Position numbers and translations under genes: made by a program. 64,000 nt of DNA from Strigamia acuminata. Its lineage: Eukaryota > Arthropoda > Chilopoda > Geophilomorpha > Linotaeniidae. Positions 42,901 to 53,308 of the stretch are shown in pieces. The notes beneath the pieces are model-generated. The model saw only the letters and a program-made list of their open reading frames with translations. It ran no database searches and was not told the DNA's origin. Position 1 is the stretch's first letter. The number at the start of each line of letters is the position of its first letter. The stretch spans positions 61,203,369 through 61,267,368 of the forward strand of contig OX442314.1 of the NCBI GenBank assembly GCA_949358305.1. Reading direction: 5' to 3'.

Positions 42901-44271
42901 GTCTATTGTCGAGACCCAATTGAACTCGCCTAATTCACGCAAAATTTCGTCGATTGTCGGCATTTGCGGCGGATCGTATTTTGTGTGTTCATTTATTGGA
43001 CGATAATCGATACAGAGACGAGGGTCTGATCCTTGCCTCATCACAAGGACTATCCTTGTTGCGTAATCGCCAATTGCATCTGACACATAGCCTTTTTCTT
43101 TCAAATCTGTGCACATTTGTTTCAGAATTTCACGTTTCTGGGGATTCCAGCTGTGAAATGGCACTCTAATTGGCTTGTCTGTATCTAAGTCAATGCTATG
43201 TTGTGTCACGTGTGTTCTCCCTGGTACTTTTGTCAGAATCTTTTCATGTCTGCGTAGCACTTTTTCTAACTGTTTTGCCTCAGTTAATTCTAATTTAGCT
43301 TCTTCAGTCAAAGTTGCTATTGCATTTCCAACTTTTAATCGAGCTTGGAATGTTTTATAATCTGTCCTTTTCACAAATGTCATAAATGATGATGCTGGTT
43401 GGTCTAATTTCTCCTCATAGCGATCCAACACATCTTGCGCAATATATGGTCTTGGCGCTGGCACATTTGCGATAAAATTCCATCTTCCCGTTACAGGATT
43501 TGGCTGAATATTTAATTTCTTCATAAAATCATTCCCAGCGAGAACGAAGGAATATTGGTGTGGCAGGATTATAAAATGATGATTATTCACACCATGAGAC
43601 CACGTAAATGACAAATTGATGTGTCCAACAGGCGTTACATCTCCATCTGCAGTTGATACAACTGCTTTTGAGTCTCCTGGAATTATTTTCTTTTCCAATT
43701 CCATTTTCTTGATTAGAGGCATCGTGATGTAGCTCCGGTTGGCCCCTGAATCCAGCATAGTTACTATGGATCCTTTTTCTGTAATAATTCTTAGCATCGT
43801 TAGACCGTTCATAATTTCATCGTTGGAAACTAGAATGTCACTTCGCCGTAGACGGTATTTCTCTTCACCTGAGAACTGAGGTAATTCTTCAAACATCGCG
43901 TCCAATGTTATGAATTCACTCTTCATCGACATTATTTCTTCGCTTAATGTCGGTGTTTCTTGAAAATCTTTTTTCACATTGCACCAAAAGACTGTCGCTG
44001 GTGACTCTGTCGGTTTTTCCATTTTTTCCAGCTCTTCTTTTACTTCTTTGGTGAAATATGATGCATCTATATTTTGAATCTCTGTTTTAATTTCTTCCTT
44101 CACTTCCAACTTGCATTCTGGAGATTCCAGTTTATCGTCATTTGCTTTAACTTCTTCTGAAATTTCCATTTCTTTAGCTTGTGCCATTGTCTCTTCTTTC
44201 GCACCGGTTTCCGAGTTACACATGGGCGCGGGCTGCTCTTGGCTTCGAGAGTCCGCGCCTACATGTTTTTT
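39952..44271 (-). CDS. pol: gypsy C Pol (protease, RT, RNase H, integrase)
   Basis: This is an uninterrupted frame of about 1440 codons entered by -1 shift at 44265-44271. An acidic/Glu-rich linker precedes the protease (MLDSGANRSYI). The RT has YLDDIVIVS (about 42710). The RNase H has HTDASHKGLGAALMQ, and the integrase finger has HCGISRTLYRMR with CPRCQACK. The core is SIDLTGPKPR, SDNGPQFK and NPVERVNRD, giving all three DDE acids. A GPY/F-like basic region follows (KRTGPYVIMQ). The C-terminal tail is Lys/Arg-rich without a clear chromodomain. All catalytic residues are present. Confidence 0.96.
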   Translation of the reverse strand, partial: KKHVGADSRSQEQPAPMCNSETGAKEETMAQAKEMEISEEVKANDDKLESPECKLEVKEEIKTEIQNIDASYFTKEVKEELEKMEKPTESPATVFWCNVKKDFQETPTLSEEIMSMKSEFITLDAMFEELPQFSGEEKYRLRRSDILVSNDEIMNGLTMLRIITEKGSIVTMLDSGANRSYITMPLIKKMELEKKIIPGDSKAVVSTADGDVTPVGHINLSFTWSHGVNNHHFIILPHQYSFVLAGNDFMKKLNIQPNPVTGRWNFIANVPAPRPYIAQDVLDRYEEKLDQPASSFMTFVKRTDYKTFQARLKVGNAIATLTEEAKLELTEAKQLEKVLRRHEKILTKVPGRTHVTQHSIDLDTDKPIRVPFHSWNPQKREILKQMCTDLKEKGYVSDAIGDYATRIVLVMRQGSDPRLCIDYRPINEHTKYDPPQMPTIDEILRELGEFNWVSTIDLTKGYWQIELRPEDRPKTAFWSPIGRLMFNVMPFGLVNAPTTFQRMIEKVLGDAYRMYAWAYLDDIVIVSKTFKEHIQHVDNVLTKLKNAGLHVNPEKSKFFRKELSFLGYKLEVNGLSVDPKKVSAIKDFPAPTDLKSLQRFLGMVNFFHQLLKNLATTAEPLRPLLKKETEFVWTEVHQKAFDEIKAALTDSDTLKLPNLNKPFIVHTDASHKGLGAALMQEQLVDGQLIKVPCVYASRSLQQAEKNYSATDLECLGVIWALRKFRPYLEFTHFTVQTDHQALKWLMMLEEPAGRLARWQMELMSFNFKIKYIKGPSNVVADTLSRAPVDNLDEPEIYDEITSYCPTANTQWSFTNWNQLPRQDREPTPEEKEEKFITYWCQALNTKDEEFKQDQEEDDWKYMPDTENKMMKAFVARVTEQLDCAPPTRQDFIDHQIQDRQCQQMRHFLETQELPPQVRTPIEKQIFRKVANQHIVEDGLLLRFQPTLSDELGDDGRAMKVVVPKTLRHRVLWLMHGHPLASHCGISRTLYRMRQIYTWSGMKRDVARFIKHCPRCQACKPRIKPKIESAEIGPYAPFECLSIDLTGPKPRTDRGNTYILVIVDVATRWPIFYPMSNPTAVKIANCIYDVSMRWGFSRKLLSDNGPQFKAKVYKEFCRKFKIVPKFTSPYHPQANPVERVNRDIKYIISIYSDLHNKWDEYLREIAFSIRTTDTRGRDYSPAYLNCGREFRVPWDPRILDDMLQIDPQNPHIYVQKLERIIGDTYQHMMAHIIDLRERVKNKKIDGKFQDFRVNDLVWRESHVLSSAQQGISAGLADKRTGPYVIMQIHQGGAAKLKRLKDNKIFGSIHLTELTPYFPEFNQEIWKENQSASDINAEVVNTLYDEVATPPNDETAPVENNGAHSTPEWEVQATPFPPVNNVEIRQQVDEFLKRREEVVRRKNRNKLRKKDKVENPHETSEKPTLKYNLRDRAKIRSPQYL

Positions 44272-47200
44272 TGAACCAATTCCGTCAATGACTGCACGAT
44301 CTTTTCTATGTCCTCCTTTGTAAATTTCTTTGGTTGGGGACAGTTCCTTGCCCAATGTCCTAATTGCTGACAATTGTTGCAAGGTGAGTTCTCCGGCGTG
44401 GCCTTGACTGTTGGCTGTGCAGACTTCGGAACCGCTCCTGTAGGTAATGGCGCAGTTGATGTTGAAGGTTGACTCAGAAATCTTTCCATCACCTTTGTGA
44501 GGTTATTTGAAGCTGTGGTTGGCTTTGCAGCTTGAGTTAGCGTTGAGGCTGGCGCAGATGCAGGTGCTGCTGCTGCTGGGCAAGTCAACGGATTCGTCGT
44601 CCTTCCTTGCAGTGATGGCTTATATTTTGGAGGTGTCGGGTTATTTCTTGTGTAGAAAGCATGCGCTCCTTCTAATAAGTCGTCAACTTCCGTCTCTACT
44701 TCCTCCTGTGCCCAATTCGTCTCGTTAGGCACTTCTTCTTCATCTTCCATTTCCAACCTCTCCACTATCGCTTTTGCTGTCATTTTGACTGCACTTTTGG
44801 GTGGTAGGTGAGGGTTGGATGGGTCCACTGGCACTGTTCGTTCAGCTGGCGTGTTTGATGAAGGCGGGAGAATGTATTGTCGTGGTTTCATTCGCCTCGT
44901 ACCTCCGGAAGCTGCTTCCGATTGCTTCTTACTTAGTTCTTTCATGGTTTCACGATCGGCATTTGTCATGTATGTAATAAAACGTTCGTCGATCTTTGTT
45001 TGGTGAGCTCGCATGAATGTGGCTACTTTTTTAAATGACCCTGGGTTGGGTGCATTCACTGACATCAATATATTTTTCGAATATTGAGTCAAGCCTTTTC
45101 TGAATTGTCTATCGTGTGACGCATCGCCCATTTTGTATGGCAATTTGGTGAGGAGATCCTCTGTTCGTCGTAAATATGCTCGTAAGTCTTCTCCTCTATA
45201 CTGTTGCCAATTATCCCAATGGTATAGCAATGTCTCGATTGGTTCGCCATATTCTGTCAAAAATGCTTTTACGAACGAGTCCCAATCTTGGAATTCTTGC
45301 TCGTAGAACCAATCAGCTGCATTGTCGGATACTGCTTTTGGAACAATCTTTTTTAACGTCAAATATGGACTTGCACCGCTTGCTCTGGCTAGTCGTACCA
45401 TTTCCTCCAGAAATTGCGTTCCAGCATGCCAATTTCCATCAAATATATCTGGCAAAATTCTGTCCCATTTAATTTGACTTTCTGGCTCAAACGTGTGTGT
45501 CCAATTAATTGCTCGATATTTTTCGAACCTTCTTTGGCGAGCTTCGTCAGCTTCATCGACTTCTGTCGCCGCTAATTTGGAGTCAATTTGATCTTTGATG
45601 TACTGCTCCCAATATTGCGCATCTTGTGCTGGCGCTGTCGCTCCTTGTTCTGGGAGTTGCTCAGCAAATGGGTTGTTGGTCCTTTGCTGTTGTTGCTGTC
45701 CACAACGTGGTTCGAAATTCGTTCTGTGATAATTTTGTTCTTGTCGAAAATTATCTGATCTTGGATTATTTTGTGAGAAATTGTCACTTCTCTGTTGTCG
45801 CTGAAAATTGTTATTTTCTTGTTGCGACTGTTGAGGATTTCCTCTGTCATAGGATGGTGGCGCATTAAAATCTCTAAATCCTCGGTTATGATGCGCAAAT
45901 CCTCCTTCTTGACTTTGGGAAAATTCTCTTTGCTGATTTGCTGCGCTGTTCAGCCATGGATTTACGTATGTTTGGAAATTTCTTGCTTCCTCCTTTGGCT
46001 GTTGAAATCCTTGTGGCAGCTGATACTCATTTCTTGGTACTTCCTGATCTCTTTCTCTTGGTGGAGTGAGAAAAGGGTTATTTCTTGCTCTTTCGGAGTC
46101 TTCATATTCTGGTGGACTCAATATTGGTCGTCCAAACGGATTTTCTCTGCTCGATTCACCTTCCTGTCTATTGTATTGCCGTTCCCACGGATACTGTGGT
46201 TCTGGTCGAATTATTGGTACAGGTGAATTTGCTCTTTCTCCCAATATTGGTGCCTTTGGTCGAGTTGGCGGTAGATTTTGCCAATTTGGTCGATTTTCCG
46301 TTGTCTGCTGCCTTTCTCGACGCACTTCCCTTCTATTTGGAGTGTTTTGAATATTTTGCACATTTCCCTGCCTTGTTACGAGATCATCTCCCGTGTATGG
46401 GCATTTTGCTCCAACTGGAATGTCTATGTCCATTGGCAGTCTTTCACTTCTGAAATTTGTATCTATTTCCATCGGCTGCATATCACTATTTTTTGGCTGA
46501 CCGTGTGGCTGCAAATTTCGTTGATTTAACATATCAATTAAATTTTGATTTTGCGCAGGTGAGGGTGGCTGTATTCGCTTTTCTCCAGGTACTGGCTCCT
46601 CCTCCCTCTTCTTTTTAGACGGACTTTCCGTCTCTTCTGTGGATTGTCGTCGTCCTGCGCGTTCGTGTAGTTCACTAATCGTGACATCATATGCAGAGTA
46701 TGGAATCGACTGTGGGAACTGATTGGCGCGAAGATGACGTCTCACTGCCTCTGCATCTTGTTCAGCGCGAAAAGTAATCAAACGAAGCTGCTCATTCTCT
46801 GCTTCTATCGCTTCAATGGCTTCTCGTTTACGTTTTTCGACTTCACGTTTTTCTTCCACCAATCTTTGTTGCTCTGCTTCCAACATGTCTCTCTCTTCTC
46901 GCAGACGTTCCATTCCGGACAGGATACGATTATTTTCGTTACGCACCCACTCGACGGAATTTTCTGCAAATTTCTCTGTGCTGTCACGACGTCTTTTATC
47001 AACTTCTCGTTGTTGATTTTTTGCGCGAACGGCTGCTTGTTCTTCACTCATTAAGGCAACCCAAACGTCGTCCCGTTTGAAATTTTCAAGTCTTTTACGG
47101 CGTCGAGCGTCTCTTTCGCTCGGCGAGAGGCCTTTTTCACTTTCTATGCGGGCCGACTCCGTGTCGAAAGCTTCACCTGCTCTGTCTGCCATATCTGCTC

Positions 47201-47819
47201 GAATTGCACTAAGGCTTCTCCGGTAGGCGTCTACAAGCCTTTCGCCTGGTTGGCATCGAATAAGTGGTCGTTCACGTACTCTGTCCTCAACAATGTCCAT
47301 TAAGTCCATTAACGAAACTTCGGCCGCGTCTCGTTCACTGGACGATTGTTGCTGGTACACTGATCCAATTTTGTTCACGTTGGCCAGTGTTTTTTCGTAC
47401 AATTCACGATCCGCTTCCGACATGTGACTTTTACGTGACGGCGGTCGTGAAATTGATCGTGGAATTTTTGACGACGAAGTTTCAGTCTCTTTCGTCGCCG
47501 AATTTGGCGATTTTGGCGATTTTTGCTGTGCCAAAATGTCTGGCGGCTTTTTTGCCGTTACTTCTGGAGTTTTTGGCCGCACTTGTTGCAACACAGGTTC
47601 TCCAGTTAATTCAACCGATTTTGGCGGTGAATGGCTTAATTTGGGCGGCGAAGGCGTAGATACGTTGCCTCCGACCGCTCCCTGCGCCTGATCAATTATT
47701 TCAGGCATTTGTGGAATATCCACTTCCATATCTTGATCTGGCGCTTGGCTGTCCGTCGGTGGTCCTGATTGACGCGTCGGATACTTTTTCGTAGGGATAA
47801 AGCTCTTTCTTCTCGGCAT
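44259..47819 (-). CDS. gag: gypsy C Gag (1186 aa, unusually long, CCHC knuckle)
   Basis: It is longer than the usual 300-750 residue gypsy Gag. The N-terminus is Pro/Ser/Lys-rich. Residues about 200-360 form a strong Glu/Arg/Gln coiled coil (for example EERDMLEAEQQRLVEEKREV). A long Gln/Asn/Arg-rich low-complexity segment follows (about 400-740). The retrotrans_gag-like region is at about 780-900 (DWFYEQEFQDWDSFVKAFLT). A CCHC knuckle CNNCQQLGHWARNC lies near residue 1150. The ATG at 47819 is about 100 bp from the LTR. The prion-like Gln/Asn segment may drive particle or condensate assembly (inference). Confidence 0.92.
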   Translation of the reverse strand: MPRRKSFIPTKKYPTRQSGPPTDSQAPDQDMEVDIPQMPEIIDQAQGAVGGNVSTPSPPKLSHSPPKSVELTGEPVLQQVRPKTPEVTAKKPPDILAQQKSPKSPNSATKETETSSSKIPRSISRPPSRKSHMSEADRELYEKTLANVNKIGSVYQQQSSSERDAAEVSLMDLMDIVEDRVRERPLIRCQPGERLVDAYRRSLSAIRADMADRAGEAFDTESARIESEKGLSPSERDARRRKRLENFKRDDVWVALMSEEQAAVRAKNQQREVDKRRRDSTEKFAENSVEWVRNENNRILSGMERLREERDMLEAEQQRLVEEKREVEKRKREAIEAIEAENEQLRLITFRAEQDAEAVRRHLRANQFPQSIPYSAYDVTISELHERAGRRQSTEETESPSKKKREEEPVPGEKRIQPPSPAQNQNLIDMLNQRNLQPHGQPKNSDMQPMEIDTNFRSERLPMDIDIPVGAKCPYTGDDLVTRQGNVQNIQNTPNRREVRRERQQTTENRPNWQNLPPTRPKAPILGERANSPVPIIRPEPQYPWERQYNRQEGESSRENPFGRPILSPPEYEDSERARNNPFLTPPRERDQEVPRNEYQLPQGFQQPKEEARNFQTYVNPWLNSAANQQREFSQSQEGGFAHHNRGFRDFNAPPSYDRGNPQQSQQENNNFQRQQRSDNFSQNNPRSDNFRQEQNYHRTNFEPRCGQQQQQRTNNPFAEQLPEQGATAPAQDAQYWEQYIKDQIDSKLAATEVDEADEARQRRFEKYRAINWTHTFEPESQIKWDRILPDIFDGNWHAGTQFLEEMVRLARASGASPYLTLKKIVPKAVSDNAADWFYEQEFQDWDSFVKAFLTEYGEPIETLLYHWDNWQQYRGEDLRAYLRRTEDLLTKLPYKMGDASHDRQFRKGLTQYSKNILMSVNAPNPGSFKKVATFMRAHQTKIDERFITYMTNADRETMKELSKKQSEAASGGTRRMKPRQYILPPSSNTPAERTVPVDPSNPHLPPKSAVKMTAKAIVERLEMEDEEEVPNETNWAQEEVETEVDDLLEGAHAFYTRNNPTPPKYKPSLQGRTTNPLTCPAAAAPASAPASTLTQAAKPTTASNNLTKVMERFLSQPSTSTAPLPTGAVPKSAQPTVKATPENSPCNNCQQLGHWARNCPQPKKFTKEDIEKIVQSLTELVQKNM
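44265..44271 (-). promoter_or_regulatory. -1 frameshift site (AAAAAAC) of element C
   Basis: The gag end reads GTT CAA AAA AAC ATG TAG. The heptamer A AAA AAC is in canonical phase six bases before the stop. The -1 frame continues HVGADSRSQEQ, within the open Pol frame. Confidence 0.85.
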
Positions 47820-47896
47820 TTTTTACAATAAAAGGTGCAAGAAAGAAACAGTAAGAAAGTCGAGAGTCCCGTTATATAATACTACAAATTTTAGTT

Positions 47897-47914
47897 CAAA
47901 TCGACAGGCCCCCA
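47897..47914 (-). promoter_or_regulatory. primer binding site of element C
   Basis: The minus strand reads TGGGGGCCTGTCGATTTG, two bases after the LTR end. The first seven bases fit tRNA-Pro, but the remainder fits only with gaps. The tRNA identity is tentative. Confidence 0.6.
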
Positions 47915-47916
47915 AG

Positions 47917-49060
47917 TGTAACAATCTCGAATGTAGTAGACTCAAGACTGCTAGGATTGCTTTTAAAAAGACTTACAAACACTAAAAAATAATTACTAAG
48001 TTTATAATTTAACTCTCTGACTTTTAATAAAAATACTTTGCTCTGAAAGGGGATAATTCCGATCCGGAATTATCTTACATTAAAATATGAATAAATGATA
48101 ATTTACAATGCTGGGTTTTCCAGACTTTGAGAACAGTATGAAATAGAAAGATTAATTAATGTATGATTTCACGACAAAATAACTTATAATTAGGAATAGA
48201 GAAATAAGGAAAAATACACTAGCGATGAAGATTATTGATTCCGTCCGAAATCTTCTTATCGCGTCCAATCTTTCGACGTGAGCGACGGAGTTCGCTTAGA
48301 CGTCAAACTTGAAGTCCAACCTCGCTTCTGTCCTCGTTACGGTATGCGGCTCGGTCGGAGCGGCGATCAACTCGAGATACGTGGGTTGTGGTTGCGTCTC
48401 GTCCGTGGCGTCTTCGTACGTCTCGGGAATTGTTTGCAGCGGTATTCTACCACTCATACAAGCGGTTACAAACTGTAAGCGGAACTCCGCTGTCTTTAAC
48501 GGGAACTCCCGTAAATTAGGACGTCTTACAGCTGGCAGCGTGTTGAATCTTCTTCCCTCGGTCCAGCGTTTACTGCGGCGGTGGACGAGCGTTCTAGCCG
48601 TGGCGAACTGAAGATTCTTGACTCTTTTGTGGCTAAGAGTGTTGGCCTGACTCTTACTTGGAGAAGAGTGTGATCCCTCTCTTCATGTTGGGAAGAGAAT
48701 TACCAATTGTGTATCTTGAAATAATCTTATATTATTTCAAGAAGTGAGCCTAAATCTGAAGTGAAGTTTTCTCCCATAACAAACAATGATTTCAGTGGTT
48801 TTCAGTTGTGTGTTTTTCAGGAGGTGTTTTCAGGTTCAGGTTTGGTTTCAGACTGAGCTCTCTACAGAATCTCTCACTGCTAACAGGATGTAGCACATCC
48901 TGTAGTCCCTAGATCTTATCTTGTTTCCCACACAAGATAGGGGCTACATCCTGTAGTGCCTGGATGATTCTTGCAATCCTTTTGGTACTCAAATTAGACT
49001 CACATAAAATTATTAGATTTAAGGAATTTCCTTTATTAGTCGTAATTTGGGATTACCACA
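47917..49060 (-). repeat. 5' LTR of element C
   Basis: 1144 bp, same length as the 3' LTR, followed by the TSD copy AAAC (49061-49064). Confidence 0.95.
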
Positions 49061-49520
49061 AAACAAATTAGTTTGGTGTAAATACAAAGTTTTTAGGTGT
49101 CAATAAATTTTATTGGTGAGAAATTTATGCTTTTTCGTGTAAAAACAAATTTTCTTGTCCTACAATTCCACGCATCGAATTAAACAGTCCAAAAATCGAA
49201 TTTGGCGCCATACTATTGCCCAAGATGCATGGAGCGATGGGATTGGCCATAGGAACAATTATTATTGATCACTTGTGTCTGGGTTTCAAGCTGCATGAAG
49301 GGTAGTTGGAAAATGTGAGACAGACAGTAACACAAATGAAATTTTCGTTTTTTTGAATGAAAACATTTGAAATTTTTATTTTTTTTTAGAGAACAAGAAC
49401 ATTTTTACGTCATAATTATTACCTTTATGACTATTTGTTTATTTTTAGGATTTTGGGGTATACCCCATGGGGTACCCCAATTGGGGTGTACCCCGTGTTT
49501 TGTAGTGACCCGCGTCACAA

Positions 49521-52464
49521 TAGGGAAGGACCAGAGAATTCTTCACTCTTGCCGGCCTGGATAAAGCAACAGCATTTCAATAGCAAATGCAATTAAATCT
49601 GACTTTGTAACAATAGCAACAACGGATAATTAATAGATTGAAACAATGACTAAATATAATAACCGAGTATTCAAGACGACACCATTGTTCTAGCGACCAC
49701 GCGGAATTCAGGACGCCATCTTGAAGAAACCTTTGTTCGACTCAGCCAAGTCGACTCTAGCTTAATATTCAGTGTATATTAACACGTAAAAGCCATTTGA
49801 CCAATAAACCTTGTTCAATCTACATACATTGAGTGTTTATTTGGTTATAATTAATAAGATCACAGGTAAAGTAAACCACGTTAGCTAACTTAAGTATAGT
49901 ATTTAAACCTATACGAAGTAGGACGCAACAAATTTAATTGTAGCTTGATGCCATTAGCATATGACTGTACTATCACACCTTTCTACATTTTATTCCAGCA
50001 CAGATTGCATAGGGTTCTATTACAAATCTAGTAAACTGGAGATTCAATTCATATGGGGTTGCTTACTGGTAGCATTTGTCACAAGCAAAATATGGCAGCC
50101 CCAGTGCAGCACTGCAATGCACATCAAAAGTGCAACTTAATAGTGTGACTCCATCTTGGGCACTCAAACACCTGTTATGAGTCATTGATTTTGGGAAACT
50201 AGGCAATTAGAAGATTACAGTGAAGGAGGAGTCAAGTACATCACTTGCTCTCAGTTGTACATATGAAATAGCACTGTTGGTGACACTGCCCAGATTAGCA
50301 GCGGGTGGGAACTCACATTCCCACACCTGTGAAAAGGACAGTGAAAGCACAGTTGCCTTCAGAACTTCAACTAGACCAGAGCTCCAGTTTTGTTTCCAGT
50401 TTTGGTGAAGCCTAACAGCCAAGAGTGTGCTACACCAGGACCACTAAGCATGGGTTGGACTCAGCAGATATATGCCTAAAAACCAGGACCTTCTTCTAAA
50501 AACCAGCCAAGAAGCCACAACTGAAAAGCCAGCAATGTTCCAGTCCAGTAGGAACACTGAACTTTTGAAAAGACTTGTGTGTGTTTGTGTTTTGTGCAAC
50601 TAGACCAAGAAAATTGTGAGTAGTCCATTCCATTTGCCACCATTTTACTTTCTTGTCTTTTTATTGTTGTTAGAATGATTGAATTGTTAGCTATGCGTAT
50701 TATATTTAGCTTAGCGTGATAATTGCCCTGTATTTGCAATTATTACTTGTGCAGATTGTTAGTAACTAATTGGCGTGAGCCAGCCTTATAAATAGGCGAA
50801 TTAAATATCCATTTTTCTTTACTTTTATCTTAACATTGATTTAATAAACGAATTACATCTTAAGATGAAGTCTTGTTTGATTACACATTGGTTCACATTA
50901 AATTCCGCCGATTCACGAAAAAGACCTTGCCACACATTCGACATTTTGTTGATGTGACCTCGAATGTTACAAAGTGGAAAATGTACTGAAGATTGATCAG
51001 GTCAAACACGTGGAACATAAGTATTGATATAAATTCTTTTGTTCGTTTGAGAATAAATATTTTATGCCTTCTTTTTGTTCAGTTAACTTTGACAATGGAG
51101 TTGAAAATTATGGCCATGTCTTGATGAATTTAAAACACTCATTACCGTAATGTGTTAGTAGTTCATTTTGCTCAGGTATCGTCGCTTGTATTCTAGCCAC
51201 CACGACTCAAATCCAAGTAAGAAATATACCCAAATCTGTTTCTACACGGTCTTTTTTTACACATGTGACAATTACACTCCAAATAAATGCCTAATTTTGC
51301 CACCAGATTGCGTATTGTGCATAATGACCGTAGATTTGACTAAAACCGTAGAAGAATGGGCTAAATACATAAAATTAATGTTTTATGTTATTTTATCAGC
51401 AGAAATATTGGTTTAATGAATATTAACAAATGTTTATATATGATATTAAAACTTCTTGGCCAAATAATTAATTCCTTTGAATTTAGTACAACTCCACCAA
51501 AGGAATAAGCCACCCCTCACACCTGCACAGAGTTCAGATTAAAATAATGACTTAATCCTGAGCGTGTCTTGGCTATCCAGTATCTGTTCTCCCCTAATAA
51601 TGTGTGTATCCAGTTCCTGTTGAACACCTGGGATTCCACTAATGAGAAAGTGTCCTGTATATCCATCTTTATTCATTTCCTCATAAACCTTCTACAAAGT
51701 AAGTGAGAAAAAAATTCAAACTTATTCTGTGTAAGTTTCATTGACATCATTACCAACAAATCAATCGATTGATGCATTTTTCTTATCTTGTAGTTTTTGC
51801 AGTTTCGATTCGTGGAGATAAAGAAAGTGAAGAAGATGACCCATGCTAAGCCCCCGTTTGGAAGTGACTGATGAGTGATGGCCAAAAAAAATTTTTCATA
51901 AATTAAGACGAAATGTTTGCATAACCACTGTCAAAGCTCAACAGCTAAAGTGACAATTTTTATTTCCTGTTGCATTCATATTGTAATTTCATTACTACAA
52001 AAAGTGTTGAAAACGAAATATTTGAACTTGGGACAAATAGGACGGACAACCACCAAAAAAAAATTCATTATAACGAGGAATATTCGTTACACAAGAGTGT
52101 AATTATTTTCAAATACCACCAAGTTCCAACCAGTTTTGCTCGTAAAAATCGTTACCTCTAAACCACAACAAATTAAAAATTAATTTGAAAAAAAACCAAT
52201 ATTCCCTTTTTTGACAACACAATTAATTATTTAGAAAATAATTAGCTCAAAACTTAATTAAACTGAAAAATTGCTACACTGCCCATGCCAACACGTTTAC
52301 CTGATTATTTATTCCATTAACGTGGCTCATATCCATGCACTTTTCAAACTTCTATACAGAAGAAATAGAATCACTATCACACGCAAACCAGCAAGTAAAT
52401 TTGAACAAACAGGAGGTTTTCAACGTTTACAAACCAGAAATTTCAAGTTTCTTAATTTTGCACT
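49521..52464. other. gene-poor region upstream of the right-arm channel gene
   Basis: No supported gene. 49605-49930 has LTR-like features (TGTAACA start, GCAACA end, AATAAA inside), but I could not find a TSD. 50995-51230 shares words with 32280-33080. A short repeat at 51600-51680 (TGTATCCAGTTCCTGTTGA) also occurs at 9758. Confidence 0.45.
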
Positions 52465-52935
52465 ATGAGGATTGCAATGAGTAGGAAAGCGGTTGCGGTA
52501 AAGTATAAAATCCGTAAAATTGTACAACAACAAATGCCACAACTTTGGATGTTTGAGAAATCATTTCCTGAATTACAAACTTTAATTGATCCCATGAAAA
52601 GCTCTAAAATCAAAATTATTTGGAGCTTACTTCTAATGAACTGCCTTGCAGTCTGTTTCTATCAAACTGGGCGGAAAATTAAATATTTCTTTTCAAACCC
52701 CATTGCTACTGACGCTTACATGAGAGATGAAACCGAGATGTCATTCCCAGCTTTCAAAGTATGCATGAATGAAAACGAATACGTACGATATGCGTGGAAA
52801 AATATTTTAAACTCAACACCAAATTCAGTCCATTGTATGAACAATCTACACAAGTTAATTGGTAATGAAAATGTCAACTTGGCTGCATTATGGGATATTG
52901 ATCAACCTGTATTAAACAAAACTGAATTTATTTCG
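52465..52935 (+). CDS. right-arm DEG/ENaC exon 1
   Basis: It starts MRIAMSRKAVAVKYKIRK and has TM1 (IIWSLLLMNCLAVCFYQTG), then FFSNPIATDAY and FPAFKVC. The donor is TTTCG/GTAAGG. The open frame read past the donor adds ten intron-encoded residues and should be ignored. Confidence 0.8.
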
Positions 52936-52996
52936 GTAAGGAAAAACCCCAATTTATTTGATATAAAATAGATATAAAATAGCAGACTTCTTACAG

Positions 52997-53072
52997 AAAT
53001 CAATGGACAAACCAAATATCAAAATAAGGAATGAATTGTCCACTCTTGGAACCTGCACTGTGATAACAGTTG
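52997..53072 (+). CDS. right-arm DEG/ENaC exon 2 (76 bp)
   Basis: It has a TTCTTACAG acceptor and a G/GTAAGT donor. It encodes KSMDKPNIKIRNELSTLGTC, in frame with exon 1. Same length as the left-arm exon. Confidence 0.75.
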
Positions 53073-53122
53073 GTAAGTTATGATCGACCATTAACTGCAA
53101 TAAACTTCTACTACAGAGTCAT

Positions 53123-53308
53123 TTGGTGTCTTCTAGAAAATATTACGGGTCGAAATTTATACGGCAAATTGAAAATGTGGTTCAATCGACCACAATTCTG
53201 TCCCCCAGGCACACTTTTCGTAAATATATTGATGACTACAATGACAAAAGCAAATTTCAAACATTAAAATTCCTTAAAATTATAGATGTCAAGCCCTATT
53301 CCCGGTAG
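53123..53308 (+). CDS. right-arm DEG/ENaC exon 3-like block
   Basis: The frame SSRKYYGSKFIRQIENVVQS is shared with 30592-30434. Several differences between the arms are silent in this frame only. The joint to exon 2 is unresolved. Confidence 0.45.
   Translation: MVSSRKYYGSKFIRQIENVVQSTTILSPRHTFRKYIDDYNDKSKFQTLKFLKIIDVKPYSR

Larger units (their letters stand above)
35668..49060 (-). mobile_element. complete Ty3/gypsy element C (13.4 kb) with spliced 3' ORF
   Basis: Two 1144 bp direct LTRs (35668-36811 and 47917-49060) differ at about six sites by eye. A 4 bp TSD AAAC lies at 35664-35667 and 49061-49064. The minus-strand order is LTR, primer site, gag (1186 aa), -1 frameshift, pol, ORF3, polypurine tract, LTR. 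No frame is broken, so this copy looks competent for transposition. It is inserted in a Mutator-like element. Confidence 0.97.
34962..49511. mobile_element. Mutator-like non-autonomous DNA transposon (about 1.15 kb) split by gypsy C
   Basis: Terminal inverted repeats start GGGTCACTACAAAACA and continue into GGGGTACACCCC. They lie at 34962 and, reversed, end at 49511. Both flanks carry GCGTCACAA (34953-34961 and 49512-49520), a 9 bp TSD typical of Mutator-like elements. Subterminal GGGGTACCCC palindromes occur at both ends. Only 706 bp plus 447 bp belong to this element; 35668-49060 is the inserted gypsy C. No transposase is visible. Confidence 0.82.

Noticed and set aside
49605-49930. Solo LTR with TGTAACA..GCAACA ends
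   Set aside because: The flanks do not form a TSD and no second copy is in the window. Left as an unassigned repeat.
50207-50739. Small ORFs on both strands
   Set aside because: They are short, overlapping, without a recognisable domain, paralogue or splice context.
53070-53267. Alternative frame of exon block 3 (ITGRNLYGKLKMWF)
   Set aside because: Differences between the arms are amino-acid changing in this frame and silent in the RKYYGSKF frame.
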